A DNA stretch of 14,282 nucleotides from JBEKEX01 sp050013615 (GTDB lineage Bacteria > Chloroflexota > Anaerolineae > Anaerolineales > Anaerolineaceae). The translations under genes were made by a program, and so were the position numbers. The notes under the pieces are model-generated. The model saw nothing but the letters and a program-made list of their open reading frames with translations. It searched no databases and was not told the DNA's origin. Below are positions 12,714 to 14,282 of the stretch, in pieces. Position 1 is the stretch's first letter; every line of letters starts with the position of its first letter. The DNA is taken from the NCBI GenBank assembly GCA_050013615.1, contig JBEKEX010000045.1, forward strand, positions 1-14,282, written 5' to 3'.

Positions 12714-14111
12714 ATGAGTAACTATGATGTCGTTGTGATTGGCGCCGGCCCTGGCGGCTACGTTTGCGCCATTCGCGCCAGCCAGTTGGGCAAAAAGGTC
12801 GCCATTGTCGACAAGCAATGGCTGGGCGGCGTGTGTCTGAACATTGGCTGCATCCCCACCAAGTCCTTACTGAAGAACGCTGAGCTGGCCCACACACTGC
12901 GCGAGCGCGGCAGTGAGTTCGGTTTCTCATTCGAGAACCTGAAGCTGGATTACGGCGCAGCCGTCAAGCGCAGCCGCACCGTCTCCGACCGGTTGGTCAA
13001 GGGTGTGCAATTCTTGATGAAGAAGAACAACATCGACGTTTTCATCGGCACCGCCAAACTGACCGCCAAGGACAAGGTCAGCGTGACCGACGCCGCCGGC
13101 AAGACCCAGGAACTGATAACCAAGAACATCGTGCTGGCGACCGGCTCTTACGCCACACCCATCCCCAACGTCAAGGTGGATGGCGAGCACATCCTTACAT
13201 ATAAAGAAGCTATTTTGCAGGAAAAGCTGCCGAAGTCGGTGGTCATCATCGGCGCCGGCGCCATCGGCATCGAGTTCGCTACGGTGTGGAGCGCTTATGG
13301 CTCCGATGTGACCGTGGTCGAAATGCTGCCGCGCATCCTGCCTCTGGAAGACGAAGAAATCAGCAAGGAACTGAACAAACAGTTTCAGAAACGCGGTATC
13401 AAGACCCTCACCGGCACCAAGGTGCTCTCACTCGAGGCCTCCAAGAAGGGTGTCACGGTCAAAGTGGCCGGCCCGGATGGTGAGGCAACCCTGGAAGCCG
13501 AGCAGGCGCTGGTGGCGATCGGTTTTCGTCCCAACACCGAAGGCCTGGGGCTGGAAACGGCCGGCGTGCAGCTCGCCGAGCGCAAGTTCGTCAAGATCGA
13601 CGCGCGCATGGCCACCAACGTCCCCGGCGTTTGGGCCATCGGTGACGTGAGCGGCCAGTTGCTGCTGGCACATGTGGCTTCGGCCCAGGGCATCGTCTGC
13701 GCCGAGAACATCGCCGGCGTCGAGACCGTGACACTTGATTACACCATGATGCCGCGCGCCACTTATTGCTTCCCGCAGGTGGCATCCTTCGGCCTCACCG
13801 AGGCGCAGGCCAAGGAAAAGGGCATCCAGGTCAAGGTCGGGCGTTTCAACTTCCAGGCCAACGGCAAAGCGCTCGGTCTGGGTGATTATGCCGGCTTCGT
13901 CAAGATCATCAGTGAAGCCAAATATGGCGAGATCCTCGGCGCACACCTCATCGGCCCGGACGTCTCCGAGATGCTGCCAGAGCTGACCCTGGCGCAGCGC
14001 ATGGAGCTGACCACGGCCGAGATCGCCCGCAACGTGCACGCCCACCCCACGCTGAGCGAGGTGATCATGGAGGCCGCCGAAGCTTCCGAAGGGCACTCCA
14101 TCCAGCAATAG
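12714..14111 (+). CDS. lpdA: Dihydrolipoyl dehydrogenase (E3)
   Basis: 465 residues, normal for E3. It reoxidises dihydrolipoamide of 2-oxoacid dehydrogenase or glycine-cleavage complexes with FAD and NAD+. Visible in order are the FAD Rossmann motif VVVIGAGPGGY (6-16), the redox disulfide C41-C46 in GGVCLNIGCIPTKSLL, the second FAD motif ending in ATGSYATPIP, the NAD motif IIGAGAIGIEF followed by VTVVEM whose Glu favours NAD+ over NADP+, the third FAD contact VWAIGDVSG, and the dimer-interface active site HAHPTLSE with H444 and E449. The ribosome-binding site AAGGAGC is at 12701-12707. It has its own -10 and a terminator, so it is probably a single-gene unit; no E1/E2 genes are in view, so the complex it serves is unknown. 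Confidence 0.96.
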   Translation: MSNYDVVVIGAGPGGYVCAIRASQLGKKVAIVDKQWLGGVCLNIGCIPTKSLLKNAELAHTLRERGSEFGFSFENLKLDYGAAVKRSRTVSDRLVKGVQFLMKKNNIDVFIGTAKLTAKDKVSVTDAAGKTQELITKNIVLATGSYATPIPNVKVDGEHILTYKEAILQEKLPKSVVIIGAGAIGIEFATVWSAYGSDVTVVEMLPRILPLEDEEISKELNKQFQKRGIKTLTGTKVLSLEASKKGVTVKVAGPDGEATLEAEQALVAIGFRPNTEGLGLETAGVQLAERKFVKIDARMATNVPGVWAIGDVSGQLLLAHVASAQGIVCAENIAGVETVTLDYTMMPRATYCFPQVASFGLTEAQAKEKGIQVKVGRFNFQANGKALGLGDYAGFVKIISEAKYGEILGAHLIGPDVSEMLPELTLAQRMELTTAEIARNVHAHPTLSEVIMEAAEASEGHSIQQ

Positions 14112-14139
14112 GTTGGTGACTGCCAAAAATGGATCATTG

Positions 14140-14177
14140 ACCCGAAGGATCGAAAACGACCCTTCGGGTTTTGTTTT
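14140..14177 (+). terminator. Intrinsic terminator after lpdA
   Basis: ACCCGAAGG (14140-14148) pairs perfectly with CCTTCGGGT (14161-14169); inside, TCG and CGA pair around an AAAA loop after one mismatch. TTTTGTTTT (14169-14177) follows. It starts about 28 bases after the lpdA stop. Confidence 0.88.
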
Positions 14178-14184
14178 CCGACGG

Positions 14185-14190
14185 TATAAT
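14185..14190 (+). promoter_or_regulatory. -10 element ahead of the last gene
   Basis: A perfect TATAAT in ACGGTATAATGG, without a recognisable -35. It lies just past the lpdA terminator and 48 bases before the next ATG, and the hairpin at 14194-14222 would sit at the 5' end of the transcript. Confidence 0.4.
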
Positions 14191-14193
14191 GGC

Positions 14194-14222
14194 GTAGGGG
14201 CACGGCGACGTCGTGCCTCTAC
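14194..14222. repeat. Hairpin repeat, 11-bp stem
   Basis: GTAGGGGCACG (14194-14204) pairs with CGTGCCTCTAC (14212-14222): ten Watson-Crick pairs and one G-U, with a seven-base loop GCGACGT. No T-run follows, so it is not a typical terminator. The GTAGGGGCACG-type sequence looks like the short dispersed palindromes seen in several bacterial genomes; it may also be a 5' mRNA hairpin. Confidence 0.5.
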
Positions 14223-14237
14223 CAAAACGTCGTTAAG

Positions 14238-14282
14238 ATGAAAAAAGCCACCCTCCTCAAACTCTTGTGCCTGGCCGCCGTG
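14238..14282 (+). CDS. Start of a probable secreted or membrane protein (3' end outside window)
   Basis: Only 15 codons are visible: MKKATLLKLLCLAAV. Two lysines followed by a hydrophobic run look like the beginning of a signal peptide or signal anchor. A promoter-like TATAAT lies 48 bases upstream, just beyond the lpdA terminator. The ribosome-binding site is weak (TTAAG directly before the ATG). Too little is present to name it. Confidence 0.5.
   Translation, partial: MKKATLLKLLCLAAV

Noticed and set aside
13428..14225. 265-aa open frame on the minus strand opposite lpdA
   Set aside because: It lies wholly over the well-supported lpdA gene and its terminator, has no recognisable motifs, and is the kind of long shadow frame expected in GC-rich DNA.

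Overview
The window reads as ordinary bacterial chromosome, about 55-65% GC, gene-dense, with genes mostly on the + strand. The organism is most likely a member of the Chloroflexota, perhaps an Anaerolineae-type bacterium. This is inferred from the DUF3090 and SCO1664-type kinase-like genes lying side by side (families I know from Actinobacteria and Chloroflexi) inside a non-actinobacterial neighbourhood, and from the style of the housekeeping proteins. I see no 16S rRNA, tRNA, CRISPR array, insertion sequence or integrase, so the assignment is an inference.

Layout. (1) 1-1729: the 3' two-thirds of uvrC (nucleotide excision repair) followed at once by a stand-alone response-regulator receiver protein. 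(2) 1943-2584: a small polytopic membrane protein with degenerate PAP2-like motifs. (3) 2711-4803: a compact accessory-looking module. A minus-strand operon encodes a DoxX-like membrane protein, a FrnE/DsbA-type CPWC oxidoreductase and a YHS metal-binding protein, in that order of transcription. A TetR-family regulator diverges from it. The shared intergenic region holds a good minus-strand promoter whose -10 box lies inside a near-perfect palindrome, plus three copies of a 9-base motif phased at exactly 18 bp. (4) 4888-6988: rplS (L19) with a strong extended -10 promoter and an intrinsic terminator, then a peptidase C26/PuuD-like amidohydrolase with what looks like a leaderless GTG start, then murI. 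(5) 7091-8997: a DUF3090 zinc-ribbon protein, an SCO1664-family kinase-like protein and an unrecognised 196-aa protein. The first two are two of the three partners of an uncharacterised gene system described in Actinobacteria. (6) 9008-10886: folK, a YdeI/DUF1905-like protein and folP (folate synthesis). (7) 10905-12614: a large multi-spanning membrane protein with an AT-richer 3' half. (8) 12714-14111: dihydrolipoamide dehydrogenase with its own promoter and terminator, followed by a short hairpin repeat and the first codons of a probable secreted protein running off the window.

How they fit together. Housekeeping genes (uvrC, rplS, murI, folK/folP, lpdA) are interspersed with small uncharacterised genes. 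The two places most worth attention are the TetR-controlled DoxX/FrnE/YHS module, which looks like a regulated thiol-redox or metal-stress unit, and the DUF3090/SCO1664-kinase/unknown trio. Several genes (PuuD-like, SCO1664-like, folK) lack a Shine-Dalgarno sequence and have a -10-like hexamer 6-8 bases before the start codon, which suggests leaderless transcripts.
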